Assembly (NCBI RefSeq): GCF_900102085.1
Contig: NZ_FMVM01000006.1
Span: 259,258-323,257 of the forward strand
Direction: 5' to 3'
Length of the DNA stretch: 64,000 bases
Source of the DNA: Paenibacillus polysaccharolyticus
GTDB taxonomy: Bacteria; Bacillota; Bacilli; Paenibacillales; Paenibacillaceae
Shown here: piece after piece, positions 50,543-58,989 of the stretch
Layout: every line of letters starts with the position of its first letter
Numbering within the stretch: position 1 is the stretch's first letter
Made by a program: the position numbers and the translations under genes
The notes under the pieces: generated by a model
Databases searched by the model: none
What the model saw: only the letters and a program-made list of their open reading frames with translations
What the model was told of the DNA's origin: nothing

Positions 50543-51391
50543 TCATTTATGCTCCTGAATCGCTTGTCTGCTCTTCTCCAGGTACTGCACCGACTGATTA
50601 TAATCCCGGCTAGCAATAGCCAAATAAAGAATATCAATGACGTTAAGCTGTGCAATGCGTGAAGAGGTAGCTCCACTGCGAATATCGCTCTCCATCGACG
50701 TAATCATAAGAGGAACATCCGCAAGACTGCTCAGCGTGTTACTGCCCCACTTGGTAATGCTGATTGTTCCTGCACCACCTTCACGGGCATGCTTCAAACA
50801 GGAAATCACATTGGAGGTCTCGCCTGAATAAGAGATACAGACCACAACATCGTCCTCACGCAACGTCGTCGCAGACGAAATCTGCATATGTGGATCGGCG
50901 AACGAAAAGCTGGTTCGGTTAATTCGCATAAACTTGTAATGTGCATCCAATGCGATCAAATTAGACGCCCCCACGCCGTAGAAAAAAATGCGATTGGCTC
51001 CATTCAGCATGTTAACCGCTTGATCTACAAGCCTTGGTTCCAAAATATGAACCGTGTCCTTGATCGATTGAATATGGTTTGTAGACACATGTTGAATAAT
51101 ACTCTCGATGGAGTCTTTAGGACGAATCTCTGTATATTGAAATTGCTCATTGGTCTGTAAATCCCCCGCTATCTTGAGCTTCAGCTCCTGAAAACCGGTT
51201 ACACCCAGGGATTTGCACAACCGGATAATAGCGGCCGGACTGCCTCCGCTTCGTTCAGACAGTTGCGCAACGGACGACTGCACTGTCTCTTGGGGGTGTT
51301 CCAGAATGTAAGCTCCGATCTTTCTTTCTGACGGAGTCAGATCATCCAGTAATGCGCGTAAACGTACAAGTCCACCTTTCATACCTTCCAT
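50543..51391 (-). CDS. murR: RpiR family regulator, MurR-like
   Basis: A 282-residue regulator: an N-terminal RpiR helix-turn-helix (about 1-77; LTPSERKIGAYILEHPQETVQSSVAQLSERSGGSPAAIIRLCKSLG) and a C-terminal SIS sugar-phosphate-binding domain (about 125-260; RIFFYGVGASNLIALDAHYKF, VVCISYSGETSNVISCLKHA). MurR regulators sense MurNAc-6-phosphate and control murQ and transport genes. GGAGGAG lies just before ATG 51391. It is cotranscribed with anmK, 101 bases downstream of it, and probably binds the shared AT-rich inverted repeats at 48281 and 52811. Confidence 0.88.
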   Translation of the reverse strand: MEGMKGGLVRLRALLDDLTPSERKIGAYILEHPQETVQSSVAQLSERSGGSPAAIIRLCKSLGVTGFQELKLKIAGDLQTNEQFQYTEIRPKDSIESIIQHVSTNHIQSIKDTVHILEPRLVDQAVNMLNGANRIFFYGVGASNLIALDAHYKFMRINRTSFSFADPHMQISSATTLREDDVVVCISYSGETSNVISCLKHAREGGAGTISITKWGSNTLSSLADVPLMITSMESDIRSGATSSRIAQLNVIDILYLAIASRDYNQSVQYLEKSRQAIQEHK

Positions 51392-51492
51392 CCGCTCCTC
51401 CTCTCCGTACTGTTATCTGTACAAGCATTTTATCTTATATTTATGGCCACGTCTAACGGGAGACACAGCTTACCTTGGCAATTCAATGGCCA

Positions 51493-52737
51493 CTACAGAG
51501 TCAGATGTCCCGAAATAACAGCGTGTGCCGCACCTGTTACACGAGGAAGTGTATTGGTTCTGCCCATCAAAGCCTCATGTCCAAGCAGCGCAAACCCCAT
51601 CGCTTCCCTGGCATCATCCGGAACACCATAATCTGCTATACGCTCCAGACGTATGGATTCTGGAAGTCTTAGCCGAATCATCTTCATTAATGTGTCATTG
51701 GACGTTCCCCCGCCGCAGGTAAGCATTGCCGAGATTGACGTCTTGGGCAGCACAAAATCCTCAACGGCCCGTACAATTGTTTCTGCTGTAAACCAAGTTG
51801 CGGAAGCTAACAGATCTTCCAGTGACAGATCATGCAATGCCGCAAATTCCATAAGTCGTTTGGCATAATCTGCACCATAAACTTCACGTCCGGTACTCTT
51901 GGGCGGTTGTCGACGAAAGTACTCATCATTCAAGCAGTATGCGGCCAGCTCGGGGTGCACGGTTCCCTTCGCTGCTATACTTCCATTAGGATCGTAATGC
52001 TGCTTCCCTTCGGTAGCATGACGAACCAGTGCATCTATCACCATATTCCCTGGTCCTGTGTCAAAAGCCGAAACCTCCGTCTCGGATGATCCTGACGGAA
52101 GCACAGTCACATTGCCGATCCCGCCAATGTTCTGCACCAGACGTCCTTCCGTAACACTACGGAACATTAATGCATCCGCATAGGGCGTGAGCGGAGCACC
52201 TTCCCCGCCTGCAGCCATATCACGTGCACGCAGATTACCAATAACGGGCAGCCCGGTGCGCTCTCTTACTACGGCACACTCGCCGATTTGCAGTGTAGAG
52301 CTTACTTTCATACTGCCGGTACCCAATGGGCTTGGAAACGCAGAAGGCACCGGTGCATGCCAGATTGTCTGCCCATGCATGCTGATTACATCGACTTGGC
52401 TGCTTGAGACACCAGCGGATTGCAGCAGCTCCTGTACACTCTGTGCGTACCATTCGGATACACCGAAATGGGCTGTTGTCAGCTCATCAACACGAGCTGT
52501 TTCGGGAGAACATAAGCGAATCAACTTCTCTCTGAGCTCATTCGTATATGGTGTACAGACAAAATCAATAAGATCAAGCCGTTGCATTGCTCCGCTCTCA
52601 TCGGTTTGAATATGTACCAGTGCCGCATCCGTTCCATCCAGCGACGTTCCAGACATCAATCCAATCACCAGGTGCTCCCGTTTAGAACGGTACTTTGCCC
52701 ACATCGGGTAACTGCTGATATCTCCTCGTGTGTCCAT
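51493..52737 (-). CDS. anmK: Anhydro-N-acetylmuramic acid kinase AnmK
   Basis: A 414-residue kinase that opens the 1,6-anhydro ring and phosphorylates anhydroMurNAc to MurNAc-6-phosphate. The family block VIGLMSGTSLDGTDAALV (about 25-42) and FDTGPGNMVIDALVRH (about 223-238) are intact, as is MLTCGGGTSNDTLM near the end. GGGAGG is 11 bases before ATG 52737; the open frame upstream crosses the promoter. AnmK handles products of lytic transglycosylases, so the cell recycles both MurNAc and anhydroMurNAc. It is the first gene of the anmK-murR operon. Confidence 0.93.
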   Translation of the reverse strand: MDTRGDISSYPMWAKYRSKREHLVIGLMSGTSLDGTDAALVHIQTDESGAMQRLDLIDFVCTPYTNELREKLIRLCSPETARVDELTTAHFGVSEWYAQSVQELLQSAGVSSSQVDVISMHGQTIWHAPVPSAFPSPLGTGSMKVSSTLQIGECAVVRERTGLPVIGNLRARDMAAGGEGAPLTPYADALMFRSVTEGRLVQNIGGIGNVTVLPSGSSETEVSAFDTGPGNMVIDALVRHATEGKQHYDPNGSIAAKGTVHPELAAYCLNDEYFRRQPPKSTGREVYGADYAKRLMEFAALHDLSLEDLLASATWFTAETIVRAVEDFVLPKTSISAMLTCGGGTSNDTLMKMIRLRLPESIRLERIADYGVPDDAREAMGFALLGHEALMGRTNTLPRVTGAAHAVISGHLTL

Positions 52738-52798
52738 ACGTATGCCAACCTCCCTAGACCGGATGCTCCACCTGCCCCGTCCTGTCCATATTTCAATC

Positions 52799-52827
52799 AG
52801 TATATGATACAAAATTTCACAAGTCAA
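52799..52827 (-). promoter_or_regulatory. Promoter of anmK-murR
   Basis: On the minus strand TTGACT (52822-52827) and TATACT (52799-52804) are exactly 17 bases apart. Confidence 0.8.
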
Positions 52828-52847
52828 TTATAACGTGAAATTTAATT
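52811..52847. promoter_or_regulatory. Candidate MurR operator upstream of anmK
   Basis: AAATTTCAC (52812-52820) and GTGAAATTT (52835-52843) form a perfect 9-bp inverted repeat that flanks the -35 box of the anmK promoter. The same stretch matches the divergent promoter at 48281-48317 at 25 of 37 positions, including AAATTTAATT at the end. Confidence 0.65.
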
Positions 52848-52919
52848 ACACCCATACACTTCTTTTATCTCGCACTCCATATTTCTTATATCTGCTCGTT
52901 CTACTACATAGACGAAACG

Positions 52920-53582
52920 CTACAAATAATCGAGTACGTTGAAAATAAGAATAAGTCCAGCTATGCACATAACCCACGAAAGCATAGAGCCCGAATGTTC
53001 AACCAGCTTACGATGCAACTTCTCCACGTGGTATTGAATGAACGAACCGATCCAAGTGTACAGCAGATAGATCAGCACAGGCGGCATAATCATCAAAATA
53101 TTGTAACTGATCAGTAGCGGCAACCATTCCAACCATGAAAGCCCCTTACTTGTCATGAGACCTACTGCACCGAAATATGGTAAGGCTGTGCCTGCTTCCA
53201 GCAAAAACGTTGTAACCCCCATTAAGACTACTCCCACAGTACCAGTAGAGCGTAAAGAATGGATTCGATTATTTTTTCGAGAATTGGGTTTAATCCAGAA
53301 GCTTACCACAAACAACAACACACCAATGATAAATATCGACCAGCTTGCAATCTTGTTATGGAAAAAGGAACTCAAATAATTTTGTACAAACTCCATCCCC
53401 AGCATGAGTATACAGCCAAGGAAAAAGTATAATACCGCAACAGTCAGCAAATACACCGTCAACCGCGAACCGAATTGTCTTTGCCCCAGCGCCATCAGAT
53501 AGATGGTTACCCCCAGAAGTGTTGGGCTTAACATATCCAGAATTGCGAGGCCTCCAACATAGAGCAACATTTCAGCATTCAT
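52920..53582 (-). CDS. GAP family (SfLAP-like) membrane protein
   Basis: A 220-residue protein with six hydrophobic helices, of the GAP/sulfolipid-addressing type within the LysE exporter superfamily: LAILDMLSPTLLGVTIYLMALGQRQ at the start, GTALPYFGAVGLMTSKG (about 130-146) and YNILMIMPPVLIYLLYTWIG later. The transported compound is unknown. Its ATG overlaps the merR stop codon by four bases, so the two are translated together and its synthesis should follow the MerR regulator's inducer. It is the last gene of a three-gene operon with a small membrane protein. Confidence 0.78.
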   Translation of the reverse strand: MNAEMLLYVGGLAILDMLSPTLLGVTIYLMALGQRQFGSRLTVYLLTVAVLYFFLGCILMLGMEFVQNYLSSFFHNKIASWSIFIIGVLLFVVSFWIKPNSRKNNRIHSLRSTGTVGVVLMGVTTFLLEAGTALPYFGAVGLMTSKGLSWLEWLPLLISYNILMIMPPVLIYLLYTWIGSFIQYHVEKLHRKLVEHSGSMLSWVMCIAGLILIFNVLDYL

Positions 53583-54337
53583 TCAGCTGTTCCACCTTCG
53601 TTGGTTATAAAAATGTCATAGGCCGTCTCCATATAATCTAAAAGTTCAGGCTCTAAGGGGTAAAAGCCAAGCTCTTCGGAAACTTCAGCCGATTTCCTCG
53701 CCTCCCATAGTTTGTTTAAAAAATCATCCTGCCCCGCGAAGTCCTCTCGTTGCTTCTCCATCATTCGCCTGATAATGTTCTGTACTTTCTCACATGTAGG
53801 CGGTTCATGCATATGACTCTTAAGCTGCCCAAGTAGTGCAATCCACTCCAGTGAATGGGGGTCGTTTGCTCGCATCCGTGGTAGCTTCCGCCACATCTTC
53901 ATTTCATCATGACTAAATAGTTCCTCTCTTAAAGTAGACCGCTTGGCTACATTGGGTTTGGAGAGTTGAATCAGCTTTTCGATCGCTTCATGCTGATCTC
54001 CCTGCTCCAGCACTAAGCTGTGCAACATCTCCCTGATCGATACCTCCATCGATTTCAGCCGTTGTTGCTCTTCTACAATGTAATCCAGCTGATTATGCAA
54101 AGAATGCTCCCAATTCCAAGACGCATCCGATAACATCTCCTGGATATCTTTGAGCGCATAACCCAAATCTTTGAGAAACTGAATCTGCTGAAGCTTCTTT
54201 AGATCGTTCTCTACATACAAACGGTGACCACCATCTGTCTTAGAGGATGGCTTTAAAAGACCGATTGAATCATAATACCGCAGTGTTCTTACAGTAATAT
54301 CCGTCTTACGTGCAATTTCATTAATATGAATATACAG
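53579..54337 (-). CDS. MerR family regulator initiated at CTG
   Basis: A 252-residue regulator. The winged-helix start reads LYIHINEIARKTDITVRTLRYYDSIGLLKPSSKTDGGHRLY, the standard MerR DNA-binding domain, followed by the coiled-coil linker helix (about 50-90) and an effector domain of about 160 residues that I do not recognise. No ATG, GTG or TTG lies upstream of this domain in frame; CTG 54337 is seven bases after AGAGGTGA and is the only start that keeps the DNA-binding helix. The frame from the internal TTG at 54220 would lack it. The protein probably activates the 19-base-spacer promoter at 54582. Confidence 0.8.
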   Translation of the reverse strand: MYIHINEIARKTDITVRTLRYYDSIGLLKPSSKTDGGHRLYVENDLKKLQQIQFLKDLGYALKDIQEMLSDASWNWEHSLHNQLDYIVEEQQRLKSMEVSIREMLHSLVLEQGDQHEAIEKLIQLSKPNVAKRSTLREELFSHDEMKMWRKLPRMRANDPHSLEWIALLGQLKSHMHEPPTCEKVQNIIRRMMEKQREDFAGQDDFLNKLWEARKSAEVSEELGFYPLEPELLDYMETAYDIFITNEGGTAE

Positions 54338-54373
54338 CGTTCGTTCACCTCTCAGGCATCCTGTACAATTCGC

Positions 54374-54532
54374 TCAGGTGTCCTTGTTTTTCTGTTCTCC
54401 AGACCACACATATTTCAGAAGATAACCAGCACCCAATCCGATTAATACACCTGGAAATACATAATCCATGGTTAGTCCGATGCCTGCCCCGATGATAACA
54501 CAACTGTATATGAGGACATCCCCAGTTTTCAT
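54374..54532 (-). CDS. Small two-helix membrane protein
   Basis: A 52-residue protein (MKTGDVLIYSCVIIGAGIGL...) with two hydrophobic segments (about 6-23 and 25-42) joined by a short turn, and a basic, polar tail (SGEQKNKDT). I know no function; the GxGxG-rich helices suggest a tightly packed hairpin. AAGGAGGT six bases before ATG 54532 is a near-perfect ribosome site, so it should be well expressed. It is the first gene of the operon under the MerR-type promoter, 36 bases before merR. Confidence 0.7.
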   Translation of the reverse strand: MKTGDVLIYSCVIIGAGIGLTMDYVFPGVLIGLGAGYLLKYVWSGEQKNKDT

Positions 54533-54581
54533 GTTCACACCTCCTTCTATTTGCAAAACAAGACCTTTTTGACTTGAAACT

Positions 54582-54612
54582 ATTATATAAAATGACGTAA
54601 CGTTAGCTTCAA
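54582..54612 (-). promoter_or_regulatory. MerR-type promoter with 19-base spacer
   Basis: On the minus strand TTGAAG (54607-54612) and TATAAT (54582-54587) are separated by 19 bases, the over-long spacing that MerR activators correct by twisting DNA. The spacer contains the near-dyad ACGTTACGT. A second copy of ACGTAACGT lies at 54646-54654. Confidence 0.75.
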
Positions 54613-54716
54613 CTCCTAATCATTATGCAAAAAAACTTGATCCTTACGTAACGTCATCTCGTACGATGGATGAACACACTCTGTTCCTAGTCCATTTCTT
54701 ATTATGAGGTGATATA

Positions 54717-55382
54717 ATGAAAAAAGTTTGGCCTGTATGGCTTTGTATGCTTCTCATTCTGGTATCCTGCAATCCGCCTCATGCCCCTTTTACAGACAAT
54801 CAGACCATGCCGCTTGGTACAGCTAAAGTCATTTCTATTGATAACGGTAGTACTCCCGTAACCATAGAAACCGTATCCGGCCTTGATTCGTTGGAAGTGT
54901 CAAGCACTGCTCCCGATCGTAAACCTGCTTTCACAATAGAACGAAGCCAACAACACATTCGAATCGCAGCCAATAATCATCTGTTTCGTATCTTTAACTT
55001 GGCCAATAAGCCCGTCATGGTCGTCAAAATCCCTCTACATTATGAGGGAAGCCTGCAGATCAACAGTTCGTCCGGAACCGTAAACATCATTCGGCCTCAG
55101 AATAGTCTGGTAGTGGATGGAACTAGCGGCTCCATTGAACTGATCGCTGACCGTATTGTTTCAGATATTCGCCTTGCCTCCACCAGTGGTAAGATATCGC
55201 TAAGGATCGCGGAGCCTGCACCTGATGTAAGTTGGACACTCGAGTCCCGTAGCGGAAGGCGTTCTTTTGCTCTTGAATGGCAGCAGATGAACGAAAATAA
55301 ACATATATCACAAGGGGTTACCGGTCAGGGAACATATCAAGTACACGTGATAACTCGATCAGGTAATATTCAGGTTCAATAA
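54717..55382 (+). CDS. Lipoprotein with DUF4097-like beta-helix repeats
   Basis: A 221-residue lipoprotein. The signal peptide and lipobox (LILVSC) put the lipidated Cys at residue 18. The rest consists of short beta strands with recurring S-S/T-S-G-x-I/V motifs (INSSSGTVNII, VDGTSGSIELI, ASTSGKISLRI, ITRSGNIQVQ), typical of DUF4097 putative-adhesin beta-helices. Function is unknown. GAGGTGAT precedes ATG 54717. It is divergent from the MerR operon, and one ACGTAACGT element lies about 65 bases upstream, so MerR may also affect it. Confidence 0.75.
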   Translation: MKKVWPVWLCMLLILVSCNPPHAPFTDNQTMPLGTAKVISIDNGSTPVTIETVSGLDSLEVSSTAPDRKPAFTIERSQQHIRIAANNHLFRIFNLANKPVMVVKIPLHYEGSLQINSSSGTVNIIRPQNSLVVDGTSGSIELIADRIVSDIRLASTSGKISLRIAEPAPDVSWTLESRSGRRSFALEWQQMNENKHISQGVTGQGTYQVHVITRSGNIQVQ

Positions 55383-55456
55383 ATAGAGCAGGCTATACCC
55401 CTTAGGACAGACACATCCCTAGGAAATTGAAAAATGAATGGATTAGCAATATGACA

Positions 55457-55481
55457 AAAAAGGCACACAAGGTGCCTTTTT
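55457..55481. terminator. Bidirectional terminator
   Basis: AAAAAGGCAC-ACAAG-GTGCCTTTTT is a 10-bp hairpin with T runs on both strands, between the convergent lipoprotein and metallo-beta-lactamase-fold genes. Confidence 0.85.
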
Positions 55482-55550
55482 GGCTGTTCAAGCTATTCTT
55501 TGTCCGTATCCTTTTCGAAATCAAAACTGAGGTGATCGTTAAGCTCTCCT

Positions 55551-57023
55551 TCAAAAGATTAACTCATCCCCTGGAGATAATAGATCAATATCTGTACCCG
55601 ATCGAGATTGTCCAACGAGCAATCCCTGTCTTAGTCGCTCTGTCTCTGCAATATCGGTATGAACCAGCACGTTGTGCCGTGCAGAGACCCGGTTCAACAT
55701 CCGCTCTACATCATTCCATCCTTGATGAACCTTGTATCGGACCTTTTCCACCCTGCATGTGCCGTATTGCTCAGAATTTTCGAGCAATTGATGTGCGAAT
55801 GTACCGGTAGAAGTATGTCCCGTGAGCAAAATCAGATTTTGCATCTCGGGTGCCCACATTCCGTAATACCAGCGTGCGAGCGGAGACTGCATCATGCCAT
55901 CCGGAATGAACCAGAGCGAAGCTTCATATTTTTCAAGCAACGTTGTCCGTTCTTCGGTTGTACTCACGCTTTCCCAGCCTTCTCCGCTCAGAAATGTTGC
56001 AATCCTATGAGCAGGTGCGCTTTCGGTGACTTCACCTTCCAGCTCTCTAAGCCAAAAAGATGCACGATGCAATTGCTTCATGCCATCTACAAGCCTCTGC
56101 TCCACAATCAAAGGTATATCTGCAAAACGTTGTTGTGCCCACAGAATCAGTTCCTGTCCTCTGCCAACCGCAGGCATGGGCAAGAGTACCTTACCACCTT
56201 GATGAAGAGCATTCTGGATGGCACTTTCCAGTTGCTGTAACTTGTCTGCCTGAGCATCACGATCTGTTCCATAGGCTGCATCAATAATAGCCAAATCCAG
56301 TCTGATGACAGATTCCATTTGCACTTCCAAAGGAGCATACTCCACGGCTTGCCTGCTACTCGTAACGGATGCGTTGCTGGACCAAGACAAACGTTGAGCT
56401 CCACCTGCCACAGAAGCAACGGGCATAACCTCTTTCAGTCTCTGCCTCTTCAGATCAGCCTGCCTGAATCCGTCAGCCACATCATCTGCCTGTAATAGAA
56501 TAGATTCCAACGTGTAATCACCAGAGTACAGTATTCGCTTATCTTCCATTTCCAGCCCAAACCAGACTGATCCGGCCAAATGTCCAGTACGTCCCCACAT
56601 GACCGATACACCAGGTAACAATTCAAACCAGTACTCACGCTCAGCCTCATCCTCTAAAAATCGATAGCGAATCTGTTTTTCATCTACTTCATCATAGGGC
56701 AAAGATTGACCTGCACGTTCCATATTGTTACGCCATGATCGAAAGTAAGTTGTTAACTGCTCTTTCGTCTCGCGTGTTGTCCACACTTCACCCGTATACC
56801 CCAGCTTGTAGAGTAGCGGGATGGCAACGGAGTGATCCTCATGGGCATGGGATAATAACACCGCATCCAGTTGTGGCACAATCTCCGGTTCGATGAGCGG
56901 ATATTCGCCGTTGCCTTCTTTTTTCACACCACAGTCCAGCAACAGCCGGTAACGGCTCCCGCTAAGCAGATAGGCGGAACGTCCGTGCTCGCCCGCACCG
57001 CCCCATACATTCAGTTTGATCAT
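55551..57023 (-). CDS. Metallo-beta-lactamase-fold protein with beta-CASP-like region
   Basis: A 490-residue hydrolase-fold protein. The metal-binding motif SHAHEDHS (about 62-69), GRTGHLAGSVWFGL (about 147) and YSGDYT (about 170) are all present. A middle segment (about 245-420) with PMPAVGRGQELILWA and LTGHTSTGTFA resembles the beta-CASP cap and motif A/B region of RNA- or DNA-processing enzymes such as CPSF-type nucleases. No signal peptide is present. Its ATG overlaps the stop of the ABC permease gene (ATGA), so it is the fourth gene of the transporter operon. A nuclease or phosphodiesterase function is likely; its link to the transporter is unexplained. Confidence 0.8.
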   Translation of the reverse strand: MIKLNVWGGAGEHGRSAYLLSGSRYRLLLDCGVKKEGNGEYPLIEPEIVPQLDAVLLSHAHEDHSVAIPLLYKLGYTGEVWTTRETKEQLTTYFRSWRNNMERAGQSLPYDEVDEKQIRYRFLEDEAEREYWFELLPGVSVMWGRTGHLAGSVWFGLEMEDKRILYSGDYTLESILLQADDVADGFRQADLKRQRLKEVMPVASVAGGAQRLSWSSNASVTSSRQAVEYAPLEVQMESVIRLDLAIIDAAYGTDRDAQADKLQQLESAIQNALHQGGKVLLPMPAVGRGQELILWAQQRFADIPLIVEQRLVDGMKQLHRASFWLRELEGEVTESAPAHRIATFLSGEGWESVSTTEERTTLLEKYEASLWFIPDGMMQSPLARWYYGMWAPEMQNLILLTGHTSTGTFAHQLLENSEQYGTCRVEKVRYKVHQGWNDVERMLNRVSARHNVLVHTDIAETERLRQGLLVGQSRSGTDIDLLSPGDELIF

Positions 57024-58714
57024 GAAGGATTCCACTTTCTCTTTGAATTCAGCATTTCAATCCCCAGTAGCATCAGCACCGTCATTCCGACGGTTACCAC
57101 AGCCATCGCCATACCAAGCGATACCTGACCCTGTTCAAACTGGGCAAAAATATACGTCGCCGACGTCTGCATCGACGGGGGAAGAATCAGAAGCGAGCCG
57201 ACCAATTCTCGCGTCGCAATCGTAAAGGTCATCATCCAGCCCGCCAGCATACCGGGCAGAATCAGCGGAACTAGGATACGCCGCAGAATGTAAAGCGGCT
57301 TACCGCCAAACACCTGACCCGCCTGAAACAACGTGCCATCGATCTGGGTAAAGCTTGATTTTACATATTGCACGGTATATGGCAGGAACAGCACAACATA
57401 GGTGAGCACCACCATCCCATACGTGTTGTACAGCGTCACGGGCATCCAAGGCGAGTTCCAGAACAGAATCAGACCAACCACCATAACAATACCCGGCACC
57501 GTGTTTGGTAGCAGACTGAACAAGTCGATGACCCGCTGCATGAACGAAGATGACTTGCCAATGGCCAACGCAAACCCCGTACCAATGATTACTGCCACCG
57601 TAGAAGCTGCCAGAGATAATCCGAGACTGTTTCCGATCGCCTTCATGCTTACTGAACCCCAGGATAACAATTCCCGGTAGTGCTCCAATGTCAGATTGTC
57701 CAGCACAAGTCCTACTCCCCGTAGCTTCATCGTAGATGCCGCTATGATCGAGAAATACGGGATGCCGATGGATAGAATGAGCAAGATGGCAAGATATGCA
57801 CCACATAACCATCCTGCCCACCCCCGCAAAGAATAGCGCTTCGAGCGTTGTCCTTTACCGCCTACCAACCGATATGTGAACTTCCGGCTGATTGCTGACT
57901 GCATGTACCACATAACCAGACAGACGGACAGCAACACCGATGCCAGTGAAGTCGCCTTACCGAAGTCGATCGGCCAGCTGGAGATGTATTTGTGAATCTC
58001 TGAAGTCATCACATAGTAGCCGATTTTGCGCCCAAAGGTCGCGGGTGTACCGAACTCCGCAATCGTTTTGACAAAAACAAGCATAATTCCCATCCCGTAA
58101 GATGACAGCAATAAGGGTAAAATAATCCGTCTGAATCGGTATCCGGCACGCCCACCGTGTACGGCTCCCGCTTCCTCCAAATTGCCGCCGATGCGGATTA
58201 ACGCATCCCGTAGCAGCAAGTAGAGGAAGGGGAACAAGTGCAGGCTCATGATCATGACCATGCCCCAGAAGCTGAAGAACAGCTCCGTCCAGTTCGCAGA
58301 GGAGGGTATCCATTGCTGGAGGTATCCTCCTTTTTGCATAAACAGAATCCATCCCATCGAGCCGATATACGGCGGGGTCATGAACGGAATCATCAGGATG
58401 ACATCCACCCAGCGGTGCTCTCCCATCCGGGTTTTGGACATCATCCAAGCGAGCGGTAACGCCAATAGCGTTGTCATCGCCACCACGCAGATGCCCAGCC
58501 ACACGGAATTCAGCAACACACCGGATAGATGATGCCCCGTAATCGTACGCAGAGGCGCCATCCAATCCCATTGCCCGTTCGGGTACACACTTTGCCAGAA
58601 GATGAGTAACAGCGGCACACCAATGCTAATTGTCAGCAGAAAGAGGGCCAACACCACGCCCACTCTCCGAAAAATACGGTTGTTATCCATTACAACAGGT
58701 TTCACTTCGCTCAC
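57020..58714 (-). CDS. ABC permease, ferric-type fused double domain (FbpB-like)
   Basis: A 564-residue permease containing two binding-protein-dependent transport domains in one chain, with about 12 helices. EAA-like loops are LEEAGAVHGGRAGYRFRRIILPLL (about 175) and LFQAGQVFGGKPLYILRRILVPLILP (about 470). This fused layout is typical of Fe(III) (FbpB/AfuB) and some phosphonate importers. ATG 58714 has AGGTGAGCG upstream. It lies 275 bases after the binding-protein gene; that gap holds a small hairpin (CCCTTT/AAAGGG about 58865) that might lower downstream expression. Confidence 0.88.
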   Translation of the reverse strand: MSEVKPVVMDNNRIFRRVGVVLALFLLTISIGVPLLLIFWQSVYPNGQWDWMAPLRTITGHHLSGVLLNSVWLGICVVAMTTLLALPLAWMMSKTRMGEHRWVDVILMIPFMTPPYIGSMGWILFMQKGGYLQQWIPSSANWTELFFSFWGMVMIMSLHLFPFLYLLLRDALIRIGGNLEEAGAVHGGRAGYRFRRIILPLLLSSYGMGIMLVFVKTIAEFGTPATFGRKIGYYVMTSEIHKYISSWPIDFGKATSLASVLLSVCLVMWYMQSAISRKFTYRLVGGKGQRSKRYSLRGWAGWLCGAYLAILLILSIGIPYFSIIAASTMKLRGVGLVLDNLTLEHYRELLSWGSVSMKAIGNSLGLSLAASTVAVIIGTGFALAIGKSSSFMQRVIDLFSLLPNTVPGIVMVVGLILFWNSPWMPVTLYNTYGMVVLTYVVLFLPYTVQYVKSSFTQIDGTLFQAGQVFGGKPLYILRRILVPLILPGMLAGWMMTFTIATRELVGSLLILPPSMQTSATYIFAQFEQGQVSLGMAMAVVTVGMTVLMLLGIEMLNSKRKWNPS

Positions 58715-58989
58715 CTCACATGACTTTCCACATCAAGACAGCAGCATCACCTGTTGTCCACCGTTTCTGTATTTGTTCTTCCATAAGCTGAATAAAGATG
58801 ATTTATACTAACACTCCGATGACAGAATAACCTTCCAATCGCTGTTATCCCCAGATTTTTTGATTCCCTTTATTAAAGGGAAAATCCGGTGATAAAGGCG
58901 AACGCTTCGCTTCTCCAGTTTTTTTCTGTCCTCTCCGTTTCTTTAAAAAATCTCATTAGTCAGCTTATCCATAGCACTCATACGTCCAC

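Noticed and set aside
55659..56240. 193-codon plus-strand frame inside the metallo-beta-lactamase-fold gene
   Set aside because: It is fully antisense to a well-supported gene, Cys/His-rich and without a ribosome site.
58850..58890. Riboswitch or attenuator between binding protein and permease genes
   Set aside because: Only a short CCCTTT/AAAGGG hairpin is visible; no known riboswitch core or T run supports a regulatory element.
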